Source: Streptomyces specialis (GTDB taxonomy: Bacteria; Actinomycetota; Actinomycetes; Streptomycetales; Streptomycetaceae). Taken from it: a stretch of 64,000 bases of DNA. Under the pieces are notes generated by a model. That model saw only the letters and a program-made list of their open reading frames with translations. It made no database searches and was not told the DNA's origin. Below, piece after piece: positions 54,002-62,874 of the stretch (the first letter of the stretch is position 1; each line of letters opens with the position of its first letter). The stretch is from NCBI RefSeq assembly GCF_001493375.1, contig NZ_LN929838.1, forward strand, positions 268,073 to 332,072, given 5' to 3'. The translations under genes were made by a program, and so were the position numbers.

Positions 54002-55216
54002 ATGCCCGACCACCGCAAGCTCGGCCGTGAACTGGGCCTGTTCGGCACCGATCCGCTGATCGGCGCCGGGCTGCCGTACTGGCTGCCCGACGGCGCGGCC
54101 GTCCGGCACGCCCTGGAGGAGTACATCCGCGCCGCCGAGCGGCGGGCGGGCTACCGGCACGTGTACTCGCCGGTGCTCGGCAAGCGGGAGCTGTACGAAC
54201 TGTCGGGCCACTGGTCGCACTACGGCGACGACATGTTCCCGGCGATGGACCTCGGCGGCGAGCAGGTCGTGCTGCGGCCGAGCCTGTGTCCGCACCACGC
54301 GGTGATCTACCGCTCCCGCTCCCGCGGTCACCGCGAACTGCCGCTGCGCGTCGCCGAGCTGGGCGGCATGTACCGCGCCGAACGCTCCGGCGTCCTCGGC
54401 GGGCTGTCCCGGGTCCGGGCCATCCAGTTGAACGACGCGCACATCTTCTGCACCCCGGATCAGGTCGAGGAGGAGGCACGGGCCGCCCTGGAGATGATCG
54501 GCCGCGCGTACGAGGCGCTCGGCATCCGCCCGGCCCGTTACCGGCTCTCGCTTCCCGGCCCGGGCGGGAAGTACGTCGCCGCGCCCGCGCTGTGGGAACG
54601 GTCCACCGCCGTGCTGACCCGCGTCCTGGACGCCGCCGGCCTGCCCTACGAGGCGGCCGAGGGCGAGGCGGCGTTCTACGGCCCCAAGATCGACGTCCAG
54701 GTCGCCGACGGCGCCGGCCGGGAGTCCACCCTGTCCACCGTGCAGGTCGACTTCCACCAGCCCGAGCGGTTCGGCCTGCGCTACATCGGCGCGGACGGCG
54801 CGAAGCACCGGCCCGTCATGGTGCACCGCAGCGTCATCGGCAGCGTGGAACGGGCCGTCGCCCATCTCGTCGAGCACCACGGCGGCGCGTTTCCCTCCTG
54901 GCTGGCCCCGACCCAGATGGTGATCCTCCCGGTCTCCGGGGCGGAGCTGCCGTCCGCCGAGGCGCTCGCCCGGCGCTGCGCCGGTCTCGGGCTGCGGGCC
55001 GAGGTCGCCGGGCCGGAGAGCGGCAGTCTGGGCGCCCGTGTCCGGCGGGCCCGGCTCGTGCCCTACCAGGCGGTGATCGGCGCCCGGGAGGCCGCCGACG
55101 ACGCGGTCGCCCTCCGCCTGCGCGACGGACGCCGCCTGCCACCGCTGCCCGCCGCCGAGGTGCTGGGGCGCGTGGGGGCTCTGGTCGGGGAGCACCGCAC
55201 CGAGCTGTGGGTGTGA
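54002..55216 (+). CDS. Threonyl-tRNA synthetase-like protein lacking TGS and editing domains
   Basis: 404 residues from ATG 54002 behind GAGGAGA. Only the class II catalytic core and anticodon-binding domain are present; normal ThrRS is ~640-660 residues with N-terminal TGS and editing domains. Zinc ligands are kept: Cys96 (RPSLCPHH), His147 (LNDAHIFC) and His275 (VHRSVIGS); ATP/Thr residues include Arg125 (MYRAERSG). The C-terminal ~100 residues form the anticodon fold (MVILPVSGAEL). It probably charges tRNA-Thr without proofreading, or acts as a back-up or inhibitor-insensitive copy. A Thr-codon leader suggests induction by threonine shortage or ThrRS inhibition. Confidence 0.9.
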   Translation: MPDHRKLGRELGLFGTDPLIGAGLPYWLPDGAAVRHALEEYIRAAERRAGYRHVYSPVLGKRELYELSGHWSHYGDDMFPAMDLGGEQVVLRPSLCPHHAVIYRSRSRGHRELPLRVAELGGMYRAERSGVLGGLSRVRAIQLNDAHIFCTPDQVEEEARAALEMIGRAYEALGIRPARYRLSLPGPGGKYVAAPALWERSTAVLTRVLDAAGLPYEAAEGEAAFYGPKIDVQVADGAGRESTLSTVQVDFHQPERFGLRYIGADGAKHRPVMVHRSVIGSVERAVAHLVEHHGGAFPSWLAPTQMVILPVSGAELPSAEALARRCAGLGLRAEVAGPESGSLGARVRRARLVPYQAVIGAREAADDAVALRLRDGRRLPPLPAAEVLGRVGALVGEHRTELWV

Positions 55217-55230
55217 CGGTGGAGACGCCT

Positions 55231-55827
55231 CTAGCTGTCGGAGGCGCGGTGGTAGGTGCAGACGTGGACGCCCGCGTCGCTGGTCGTGGTGGAGACCAGG
55301 CGCAGCGTGCGGAGCGTGCCGTCGCCGGGGAAGATCGTCTTGCCGCCGCCGAGGATCACCGGCATGACCATGAGCCGCAGCTCGTCCACCAGGTCCTCGT
55401 GGAGGAGGGTGCGCGCGAGTGCGGAACTTCCCATGACCAGCAGGTCGGTGCCCTCGGTCGCGCGCAGCTCCCGGAGGCGGGCGACGGCCTCGTCGCCGGG
55501 GATGAGCGTGCTGTTGTCCCACGTCAGGTCGGCCTCGCGCAGGGTCCGGGACACGACGTACTTGGGGAGGGAGTTCATGCGGTCGGCGAACGGGTCACCG
55601 GCCCGGTCGGGCCAGGCCCCGGCCATCGTCTGCCAGGTGCGGCGCCCGAGCAGCAGCGCCCCGGCCTTGCCCAGCGCCTCGTCGAAGGCGCCGCCCACCA
55701 CCTCCGGGTCGAAGAAGGGGTGCGTCCAGCCGCCGTGCGCGAAGCCGCCCTCGGTGTCCTCGTCGGGTCCGCCCGGCGCCTGCACGACACCGTCCAGGCT
55801 CATGAACGCGATCACCGCGATGCCCAT
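55231..55827 (-). CDS. RibD C-terminal/DHFR-like reductase
   Basis: 198 residues from ATG 55827 after AGAGGAG. MSLDGVVQAPGGPDED, GAFDEALGKAGALLLGRRTWQTM, KYVVSRTL and LLVMGSSALARTLLHEDLVDEL are the RibD_C (DHFR-like) signature with an NADPH-binding loop. Family members in actinomycetes are stand-alone reductases of unknown substrate, not riboflavin enzymes, since the deaminase half is missing. Its stop lies close to the convergent ThrRS gene. Confidence 0.88.
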   Translation of the reverse strand: MGIAVIAFMSLDGVVQAPGGPDEDTEGGFAHGGWTHPFFDPEVVGGAFDEALGKAGALLLGRRTWQTMAGAWPDRAGDPFADRMNSLPKYVVSRTLREADLTWDNSTLIPGDEAVARLRELRATEGTDLLVMGSSALARTLLHEDLVDELRLMVMPVILGGGKTIFPGDGTLRTLRLVSTTTSDAGVHVCTYHRASDS

Positions 55828-55960
55828 GGGACTCACTCCTCTTTCTCGTTCTTCTCGTTCTTCCCGCTCAGGGGTTACGGGAAGGGAGACTGCCACGCCG
55901 TCCGGGAATCATCGCCCGGGACGCCCCGGCGGAAGTGAGCTGGGTCACAGAGACGGGGGC

Positions 55961-55992
55961 GGCGCGGCCACTCCGGGCGGGGTGGCCGCGCC
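55961..55992. terminator. Terminator after glycosyltransferase gene
   Basis: GGCGCGGCCAC and complement, 11-bp perfect arms with a 10-nt loop, just downstream of the leftward glycosyltransferase stop at 56001. Confidence 0.75.
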
Positions 55993-56000
55993 GTGTGCCG

Positions 56001-58040
56001 TCAGGCGTCCCGCGTGCGGGTGGTCACGGCGAGGTCGTTGTCCGCCGTGAAGACCGGGCGCACCTCGGTCCCGCCGTGCGTGACGGCGGGGTGGACGTCC
56101 GTCTTCTTCCGGTCGGCCGTGTCGCCCCCGATCCGCCCGACCGGCACCTCGGCCCCCGTCGCGGTCCGCAGCCGCAGCTCCCAGTCCGTCTTCTCCCGCG
56201 CCGACTCCGCGTGCGCCGCCGCCAGCGCGGCGTAGGGCACGGTCAACTCCAGGTGCCCGGCGGCCGGTTCGGTGAACGGCACGGCCACCTCAAGGCCGTC
56301 GGAGTGGCGGGCGACCGCGCGGGCGGCGGTGATCTCCAGCGGCGCGGGCGCGAGGAGCGCGACGGTGACGACGGCCGTGCCGGTGCCGGTCACCACCTGT
56401 TCCGCCTCGGCGTGCGCGGGGCGGGACCAGGCGCGGACGGTGAGGTTGCCCTCCGTGGTGGTGTACGGGATCCACGCGGTCACGCCGTCGCCGTCCACCC
56501 TGGGCGGGGCGGTGACCAGGGCGGACTGCTCGACCAGTTCGGCGGCGACGCGCCGCGCGCGGCGGGTGCCGGCGGCGACGAAGAACGCGTCCCAGCGGCC
56601 GGACGCCAGGGACCGGCCGGTGCGGGGCAGGGCCGTCCGGCCCCGGTCGTCCACGGGGAAGTCCAGCGCGCGCCCCCGCGGGTCCTTCCGCAGCCGCAGC
56701 ACCAGCCGCCCCGGGACGGCCGGGGTGAGGGTGACGGTGAGGCCGCCGTCGTGGCCGGTGACGCACCGCGCGGCCGGGCGGGCGGCGGGCGCGGCGGGCG
56801 CCGTCCCGGTGCGGGGCGCGCCGCGCCGGCCGAGCAGGCCGCGCAGCCGGGCACCCAGCCCGGCGGGCCGCGCCGGGGTCCGGCCGGGCCGCGCGGTGGC
56901 GGACGCGGCGGTGGGACGGAGGTCGGCGAACAGGTCCTCGTAGCGCCGGGCGACGGCGTCGGGCTCGTACCGGGCGGCCGTCACCAGGGCCCGCGTGGCC
57001 ATGCGGCGGCGCAGTTCGTCGTCGCTCATCAGGGTCCGCAGGCCGTCCGCGATGGCGTCCACACCGCCGTCGAGCGGCACCAGCAGCCCGTCCTCCCCGT
57101 GGCTGATGATCTCGGCCGGGCCGTGCGGGCAGTCGGTGGCGACGACCGGGACGCCGCAGGCCATGGCCTCGACGATGGTGAGTCCGAACGACTCGTACAG
57201 GGACGTCACCGCCGCTATCGCGCCCTTGGCCCACTCGGTCTCGATCGGGGAGACGGCGCCCATCAGCCGGACCCGGTCGGCCAGGCCGAGCCGGTCGATC
57301 TGCTCGCGCAGGGCGCCGCGCGACGGGCCGCGGCCGTAGACGCGCAGCCGCCAGTCGGGGAAGTCGCAGGTGAGCTTGGCGAAGGCGTCGATCAGCCGGT
57401 CGTAGCGCTTGGGGTCCACGAGCCGGCCGGCCGCGACGATGGTCCTGCTGTCGCCGGTCGAGGGGGCGACGCGCGGCGGCGGGGAGCCGTTGGGGATGCG
57501 GAGGACGCGGGTCGCCGCGTCGGGCAGGGCCGCGCGGTAGGCGGCGGCGTCGGCCTCGGCGACCGGGACGAACGCGTCGAGGCCGGGCACCGCGCGTAAC
57601 TGGAGGGCGCGGGCGTCGGGGTGACGGGCCGACAGGGTGGAGTGCTCCTGCCCGACGCGCAGATAGCGGGTGTCGCCGTAGTGGGCGAGGTAGGCGTTGA
57701 GGGTGGGCCGGGTGGAGATCACCACGTCGGCGTCCACGGAGCGCAGGTGTTCGGCCATGCGCCGGTCGCTCAGCAGGGAGACGCCGGTCCGCCAGGTGGG
57801 CAGGAACTCGCTCGGCAGGCTCGCCTCGGGCCGCTTGGTGTCGGCCGCGCCCTCGCGCTCGTCGATGAGCGTCTCGATGGGGACCCGCGGGTCGAACGTG
57901 AAGCTGGTGGTGTCTCGGTGCCGGTACAGGCTGGTGACCCGCACGGTGTGACGGGCCGCCAGCGCGGCGGAGAGTGTGGCCACGGAGCGGATGGTGCCGC
58001 CTATGCCGTAGGCGTTGTTGAGCAGGAAAACGATCTTCAT
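56001..58040 (-). CDS. GT4-type glycosyltransferase with C-terminal beta-domain
   Basis: 679 residues. MKIVFLLNNAYGIGGTIRSV opens a GT-B fold. IVAAGRLVDPKRYDRLIDAFAKL and SLYESFGLTIVEAMACGVPVVATDCPHGPAEII give the GT4 nucleotide-sugar site (E-x7-E). After residue ~385, a basic Pro/Ala-rich linker leads to a ~280-residue region that looks like tandem beta-sandwich repeats (GDGVTAWIPYTTTEGNLTVRAW, GLEVAVPFTEPAAGHLEL). This layout resembles actinobacterial wall-teichoic-acid/glycan transferases. Acceptor unknown; no other glycan gene adjoins. Confidence 0.88.
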   Translation of the reverse strand: MKIVFLLNNAYGIGGTIRSVATLSAALAARHTVRVTSLYRHRDTTSFTFDPRVPIETLIDEREGAADTKRPEASLPSEFLPTWRTGVSLLSDRRMAEHLRSVDADVVISTRPTLNAYLAHYGDTRYLRVGQEHSTLSARHPDARALQLRAVPGLDAFVPVAEADAAAYRAALPDAATRVLRIPNGSPPPRVAPSTGDSRTIVAAGRLVDPKRYDRLIDAFAKLTCDFPDWRLRVYGRGPSRGALREQIDRLGLADRVRLMGAVSPIETEWAKGAIAAVTSLYESFGLTIVEAMACGVPVVATDCPHGPAEIISHGEDGLLVPLDGGVDAIADGLRTLMSDDELRRRMATRALVTAARYEPDAVARRYEDLFADLRPTAASATARPGRTPARPAGLGARLRGLLGRRGAPRTGTAPAAPAARPAARCVTGHDGGLTVTLTPAVPGRLVLRLRKDPRGRALDFPVDDRGRTALPRTGRSLASGRWDAFFVAAGTRRARRVAAELVEQSALVTAPPRVDGDGVTAWIPYTTTEGNLTVRAWSRPAHAEAEQVVTGTGTAVVTVALLAPAPLEITAARAVARHSDGLEVAVPFTEPAAGHLELTVPYAALAAAHAESAREKTDWELRLRTATGAEVPVGRIGGDTADRKKTDVHPAVTHGGTEVRPVFTADNDLAVTTRTRDA

Positions 58041-58147
58041 GGACCCCCCCGGGTCGTGGAACGGCGCCTGGTGAACAGCGCCTGACCCAAGGAGACCTCC
58101 GAGGTGACCGGAAGGTTGCCCCCGGGTGATCGGCGGGTCGGGGGGCG

Positions 58148-58180
58148 GGTGGGGCGCCCGGCCGTGCCGGACGCCCCACC
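58148..58180. terminator. Terminator after duplicated secreted-protein gene
   Basis: GGTGGGGCG-C-CCGGC and GCCGG-A-CGCCCCACC arms with one mismatch and a 3-nt loop, 38 bp beyond the leftward stop at 58218. Confidence 0.7.
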
Positions 58181-58217
58181 GTTTCCCTTCCGGGCCTGTC
58201 TCCCGGGGGTCGCGCCC

Positions 58218-59474
58218 TTACAGGACCGGGGTGTCCACCAGGTACACCGGCGTCTCGGGGGCGTCGCAGGTGGCGGTGGCCCGGGTGTCCCCGTTGAAGA
58301 CGAACTCGGCCCCGGCCGCGCCCGTGGCGACGATGAGGCGGTCCGCGTTCGCGGGGGGCGGGGACGGACCGGCCGGCAGGGGGCCGTCGACGGGCAGGGA
58401 GACCACCAGGGCCTGGTCACGGACCAGCCGGGTCTCCGGGATGTCGATGCCGCCCTCGGCGACGTTGTCGACGGCCGGGGTGCCGCCGGTGACCTGGAGG
58501 TCGAGCCGGGTGACGGTGCCGGAGGCGGACTCGAATCCGATGTCGAGCAACTGGTTGACCGTTTCGGCGGGAATGGTGAGCGCTCCCGACGCGTCGGTGA
58601 ACGAGAACGTCTCCCCGCGGTTCATCGACAGCGGGAAGTTGCCGCCGACCGCGATGCCGACCTCCGCCTCCACGCCGTCGAGGTCGCAGGTGTACGGCGC
58701 GTTGATGATGCCGATCACCTCGTTGGAGCCGGGCTCGGGGAAGTTCAGCGGCGCGCCGTGGAAACGGGCGGGCGGCTGCCCTTCCGGGCCTCCCACGGCG
58801 ACCGTCAGCAGCGCGTTGCCCTGGGACGCCTCGCAGTCGGCGGTGACGGTGATCGGTCCGATGAACGAGTTGAGCTGGACGGTGACCGCCGCGCGGACGA
58901 ACTGGAACGTCACGGTGCCGTCGTCCGGCGCGGTGAACGGCCCGACGTCGAAGGTGCCTTCGAGGGGCAGACCGACCGTCAGCTCCTGACCGGGCGTGAT
59001 CTTGATGTCGTTGATCTCGAACGGGTCGTCCTCGGCGATGTTGATCGCCTCGGGCGTGGAGTTGCTGGCGCCGATGCTCAGATCCGTGACGGTCGCGTCG
59101 GCCGTGCCGATGCCGATGATCGGCGCGAGTCCGGTGAGCCAGGACGGGAAGGTGATGCTGCCCGAGCCCTGGGTCAGCCAGAACTCCTGGCCGGGGCCGA
59201 GCTGGACCGGGGCGACGCCCTGGACGTCCACATCGGTGTTCAGGGTGAAGATCGGCAGCTCGCCGAGGCTGATCTGGCAGGCGATCGGCAGCTTGAACCG
59301 GCCGGTGTCGACGCCGATGGCCGGTACGTCGTCGGGATCGAGGGCCTGCGCGGGCTGGGCGGGCAGCAGCGCCGCCGCGAGGAGCGCGATCGTGGCCGCG
59401 GCGAACGCGGACAGCCGCCGGGGGGACGCGGCACGGCTCCGGGCGCGATCGCGGGGTGGTTTGAACCATCGCAT
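58218..59474 (-). CDS. Secreted protein with two tandem beta-domains (unknown function)
   Basis: 418 residues from ATG 59474 (GAAGGGG upstream). A long Arg-rich signal (RRLSAFAAATIALLAAALLPAQPAQA) precedes ~375 mature residues. These show internal duplication: domain 1 (residues ~50-215) has GSITFPSWLTGLAPI, ATVTDLSIGA, TPGQELTVGLPLEG and TADCE. Domain 2 (~240-405) has GALTIPAETVNQLLDI, GTVTRLDLQV, VRDQALVVSLPVDG and ATATCDAPE at the same spacing. Each domain has a CQI/CDL cysteine near its start and one at its end, likely a disulfide. No catalytic motif; an adhesive or binding role is plausible. I do not recognise the family with certainty. Confidence 0.8.
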   Translation of the reverse strand: MRWFKPPRDRARSRAASPRRLSAFAAATIALLAAALLPAQPAQALDPDDVPAIGVDTGRFKLPIACQISLGELPIFTLNTDVDVQGVAPVQLGPGQEFWLTQGSGSITFPSWLTGLAPIIGIGTADATVTDLSIGASNSTPEAINIAEDDPFEINDIKITPGQELTVGLPLEGTFDVGPFTAPDDGTVTFQFVRAAVTVQLNSFIGPITVTADCEASQGNALLTVAVGGPEGQPPARFHGAPLNFPEPGSNEVIGIINAPYTCDLDGVEAEVGIAVGGNFPLSMNRGETFSFTDASGALTIPAETVNQLLDIGFESASGTVTRLDLQVTGGTPAVDNVAEGGIDIPETRLVRDQALVVSLPVDGPLPAGPSPPPANADRLIVATGAAGAEFVFNGDTRATATCDAPETPVYLVDTPVL

Positions 59475-59641
59475 GGGGGATGCCCCTTCTGAGAAACTAC
59501 GGAGTACCCCATAGAAGGGCGGGAGTCCGGGGCCGCGCAACGGGCCGGTTCGCGCCTACGCAGCCGGGTGAGGATCCGGCGCGCGTTTGTTGACACCGAC
59601 CGCGCAAGCCGGGCCGGCGGCGGCCTTCCTAGACTTGCCGG

Positions 59642-60346
59642 GTGACGAACACCGAAGGGCCCTCCCGTCTGGCGGGGGCCTACGCGCCGGGCTTGCCGGG
59701 GCTGCCCCGCGGCCGGAGCAGCCTGCCGGGCGACGTCGTGCGCAAGGAGCAGCGGGAGCGGCTGACGCGCGGGGTGATCGCGGCGGTCGCCGAGAAGGGC
59801 TACGCCCGGACCACCGTCGCGGACGTCGTCGGACGGGCCCGGGTCTCGCGGAAGGTGTTCTACGAGCACTTCGCCGACCTGCCCGCGTGCTTCCTGGCCG
59901 CCACCGCCGGCGCGATCCAGCCGGTCGCCACCAGCCTGTACGAGGCGGCCAGGAGGCACCGGGTAGCCCGGGAGGCGGACGGCCGGCCCCGGGACCACGT
60001 CGAGGCGCTGCGGTCCGGTGTCCGCACCTATCTCGAACTGTGCGCGCGGGAGCCGGAGTTCACCCGCTGTCTGGTGATCGAACTGCCCGCGGCCGGGCCG
60101 GAGGCGCTGCGGCTGGACGGCGAGAACCTCCGGCAGTTCGCCGGACTGCTGCGCGTCTGGCACGAGCGAGCCGTCGTCGACCACCCCGGGTGGGCGCCGG
60201 TCACCGACGACATCTGCTTCGCCGCGATCGGCGCCGTCGCCGCGCTGGTCCGCGTCCGCGTCGTCGCGGACGACACCGCCGGGCTGCCGGCCCTGGAGGA
60301 CACGGTCCTCGACGTGCTGCTGAGGCTCCTCGCCGCCCCCCGGTGA
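59642..60346 (+). CDS. TetR-family regulator
   Basis: 234 residues from GTG 59642. A TAGACT hexamer ends six bases upstream, so the mRNA may be leaderless. After ~30 Pro/Gly-rich residues comes the DNA-binding domain: LTRGVIAAVAEKGYARTTVADVVGRARVSRKVFYEHFADLPACFLAA. A helical ligand domain with two or three cysteines follows. Target unknown; it diverges from the duplicated secreted-protein gene. Confidence 0.9.
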   Translation: MTNTEGPSRLAGAYAPGLPGLPRGRSSLPGDVVRKEQRERLTRGVIAAVAEKGYARTTVADVVGRARVSRKVFYEHFADLPACFLAATAGAIQPVATSLYEAARRHRVAREADGRPRDHVEALRSGVRTYLELCAREPEFTRCLVIELPAAGPEALRLDGENLRQFAGLLRVWHERAVVDHPGWAPVTDDICFAAIGAVAALVRVRVVADDTAGLPALEDTVLDVLLRLLAAPR

Positions 60347-60376
60347 CGCCGGCCCCCGGGGGAACGGGCGGCCGGC

Positions 60377-61216
60377 TCAGCGCAGTCCGTGCTTGCGGGC
60401 GACCCTCTTCTCGACGGTGGAACGGGAGGCGATGCGGCGGAGCGCGAAGACGACCGGCGCGTTGCTGCCCACCGCGTACAGCGGCTTGGGGCGCGGGACC
60501 TCGATGGCCTTCACCACGGTGGCGGCGACCCGTTCCGCGGAGATGCCCTTCGCCTCGTTGCGGTCGAGGGCGGCCAGCATCCGGCGGAAGCGGACCCGGT
60601 GGGGGGAGTCCTCGGCCACGTACCGGGTGCGGCGTTCGCTGATGCCGGTGTTGATGGAGCCGGGCTCGACGGTGGTGATCGCGACGCCCCAGGGGTCGAC
60701 CTCGCGGCGGGCCGCGTGGGCGAAGCCCTTGAGGGCGGCCTTGGAGGCGACGTACGAGGAGCGGTAGGCGAGGGGGAAGCTGGCCAGCATCGAGCCGACC
60801 ATCACGACCCGGCCGTAGTTGCGTTCCCGCATGCCGGGCAGCAGGAGCTGGGTGAGGCGGACCGCGCCGAAGACGTTGATCCGGAACAGCCGCTCGACCG
60901 CGTCCATCGGCAGCTCCTCGAACGGCCCGCTCTGGCTCTCGCCCGCGTTGTTGACCAGCACGTCCACCGCGCCGGCCGCCGCCGCGCACGCCTCGACGCT
61001 CGCCTCGTCGGCCAGGTCCAGCGGCAGGAACTCCACGCCGCGCGGGGTGTCCGTCAGACGCGACGGGTCGCGGCTGGTGCCCAGCACCCGGTAGCCGCGC
61101 TCGGCGAGGGCCGTGGCGACGGCCCGGCCTATGCCGGAGGAGGCGCCCGTGACGAGCGCGACGCGCGGGGTCGTGGCGGAGGGGATGCCCGTGACGAGCG
61201 ACAGGCGCGGGCTCAT
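60377..61216 (-). CDS. Short-chain dehydrogenase/reductase
   Basis: 279 residues. Its start codon overlaps the flavoprotein stop by 4 bp (ATGA). VALVTGASSGIGRAVATALAERGY binds the dinucleotide; Arg in GTSRDPSRL suggests NADP(H). NNAGESQSGPFEELPM, catalytic Ser in VGSMLASFPL, YVASK, and PGSINTGISE follow. The C-terminus is basic. With the upstream FAD dehydrogenase and TetR gene it forms one operon, likely acting on a steroid- or polyketide-like ketone. Confidence 0.93.
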   Translation of the reverse strand: MSPRLSLVTGIPSATTPRVALVTGASSGIGRAVATALAERGYRVLGTSRDPSRLTDTPRGVEFLPLDLADEASVEACAAAAGAVDVLVNNAGESQSGPFEELPMDAVERLFRINVFGAVRLTQLLLPGMRERNYGRVVMVGSMLASFPLAYRSSYVASKAALKGFAHAARREVDPWGVAITTVEPGSINTGISERRTRYVAEDSPHRVRFRRMLAALDRNEAKGISAERVAATVVKAIEVPRPKPLYAVGSNAPVVFALRRIASRSTVEKRVARKHGLR

Positions 61217-62874
61217 GCCAGGCTCCGGGCCAGCGCGCGGCCGGCGGCGCGGCCGGAGAAGACGCAGCCGCCGAGGAAGGTGCCCTCCAGCGCGTTGTAG
61301 CCGTGGACGCCGCCGCCGCCGAACCCGGCGGCCTCCCCGGCCGCGTACAGCCCGTCGAAGACCTCGCCGCCGGGGCGGACCACCTGGGAGTCGAGGGTGG
61401 TCTCCAGGCCGCCGAGCGTCTTGCGGGTCAGGACGTGCAGGCGGACCGCGATGAGCGGGCCGTGCGCCGGGTCGAGGAGGCGGTGCGGCCTGGCGACGCG
61501 GGTCAGCCGGTCCGGCCAGTAGGCGCGGGCGTTGTTGACGGTCATGAGCTGGAGGTCCTTGGAGTAGACGTTGCCGACTTCGCGGTCGCGTGCCACGACC
61601 TGCCGTTCCACGGTGGCGAAGTCCAGGGCGGGGCCGGGCGCGATGGTGTTCATGCCGTCCACCAGCGCGCGGAGGGTGGGGCGCACGACGAAGTCCGCGC
61701 CGTGGTCGAGGAACGCCTGCACGGGCCCGGGGGCGCCCTTCCGCACGCGCGACAGCACCAGCTTGAGGTCCTTTCCGGTGATGTCCGGGTTCTGCTCGGA
61801 GCCGGAGAGGGCGAACTCCTTCTCCACGATCGACCGGGTCAGGACGAACCACGTGTAATCGTGGCCGGTGGACAGGATGTGCCGCAGCGTGCCGAGGGTG
61901 TCGTGCCCCGGGAACAGCGGCGCGGGCAGCCGCCGCCCGGTGGCGTCCAGCCACAGTGACGACGGGCCGGGGATGATGCGGATCGCGTGGTCGGGCCAGA
62001 CCGGGTCCCAGTTCCGGACGCCCTCGGTGTAGTGCCACATCCGGTCGCGGTTGACGATCGAGGCTCCGGCGTCCTCGGCGATGCCCAGCATCCGCCCGTC
62101 GACGTACGCGGGCACGCCGGTGATCATCGACGCGGGCGGCGGCCCGAGGCGCTCGGCCGGCCAGTTCCGCCGCACCAGCTCCTGGTCGCCGCCGATACCG
62201 CCGGAGGTGACGACGACGGCCTGCGCGCGCAGCTCGAACCCGCCCGCCGCCGCGCGCGACGACGCCACCCCGCGCGGCCGGCCCGAGGGCTCCAGCACCG
62301 TGCCGCGCACCCCGACGGCGGCCCCGCCCTCGGTGATCAGCGCGTCCACCCGGTGCCGGAACCGGAAGGTGACCAGCCCGCGCGCGGCGGCGGCCAGCAC
62401 CGGCTCGCGGAAGACCCGCACCACCTCGGGGCCGGTGCCCCAGGTGAGGTGGAAGCGCGGCACCGAGTTCCCGTGCCCGGTCGCGGTGCCCGCGCCCCGC
62501 TCGGCCCAGCCGACCATCGGCGTCACCCGCAGGCCCAGGCCGTACAGATAGCGCCGCTTCTCCCCCGCCGCGAAGTCCACGTACGCCTCGGCCCAGCGCC
62601 GGGGCCAGTGGTCCTCGCGGTCGCGGTCGAAACCGGCCGAGGCGAGCCAGTCCGCGAGCGCGAGGTCGTGGGAGTCCTTGATGCCCATGCGCCGCTGCTC
62701 CGGGCTGTTCACCAGGAACAGGCCGCCGAGCGACCAGAACGCCTGGCCGCCGAGGTTGGCCTCGTTCTCCTGGTCCACCACGATCACCCGGCGGCCCGCG
62801 CGGGTCAGCTCGTAGGTCGCGACCAGACCGGCCAGTCCGGCTCCCACGACGATGACATCGGCCTGCTCGCTCAC
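61213..62874 (-). CDS. FAD-dependent ketosteroid-dehydrogenase-like flavoprotein
   Basis: 553 residues from GTG 62874, overlapping the TetR stop by 4 bp. VIVVGAGLAGLVATYELTRAGRRVIVVDQE binds FAD; NLGGQAFWSLGGLFLVN and GLYAAGEAAGFGGGGVHGYNALEGTFLGGCVFSGR match the 3-ketosteroid delta-1-dehydrogenase / fumarate-reductase-like group. It would introduce or reduce a double bond next to a ketone with FAD. The operon with an SDR fits a two-step redox on one substrate, controlled by the TetR protein. Confidence 0.93.
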   Translation of the reverse strand: MSEQADVIVVGAGLAGLVATYELTRAGRRVIVVDQENEANLGGQAFWSLGGLFLVNSPEQRRMGIKDSHDLALADWLASAGFDRDREDHWPRRWAEAYVDFAAGEKRRYLYGLGLRVTPMVGWAERGAGTATGHGNSVPRFHLTWGTGPEVVRVFREPVLAAAARGLVTFRFRHRVDALITEGGAAVGVRGTVLEPSGRPRGVASSRAAAGGFELRAQAVVVTSGGIGGDQELVRRNWPAERLGPPPASMITGVPAYVDGRMLGIAEDAGASIVNRDRMWHYTEGVRNWDPVWPDHAIRIIPGPSSLWLDATGRRLPAPLFPGHDTLGTLRHILSTGHDYTWFVLTRSIVEKEFALSGSEQNPDITGKDLKLVLSRVRKGAPGPVQAFLDHGADFVVRPTLRALVDGMNTIAPGPALDFATVERQVVARDREVGNVYSKDLQLMTVNNARAYWPDRLTRVARPHRLLDPAHGPLIAVRLHVLTRKTLGGLETTLDSQVVRPGGEVFDGLYAAGEAAGFGGGGVHGYNALEGTFLGGCVFSGRAAGRALARSLA

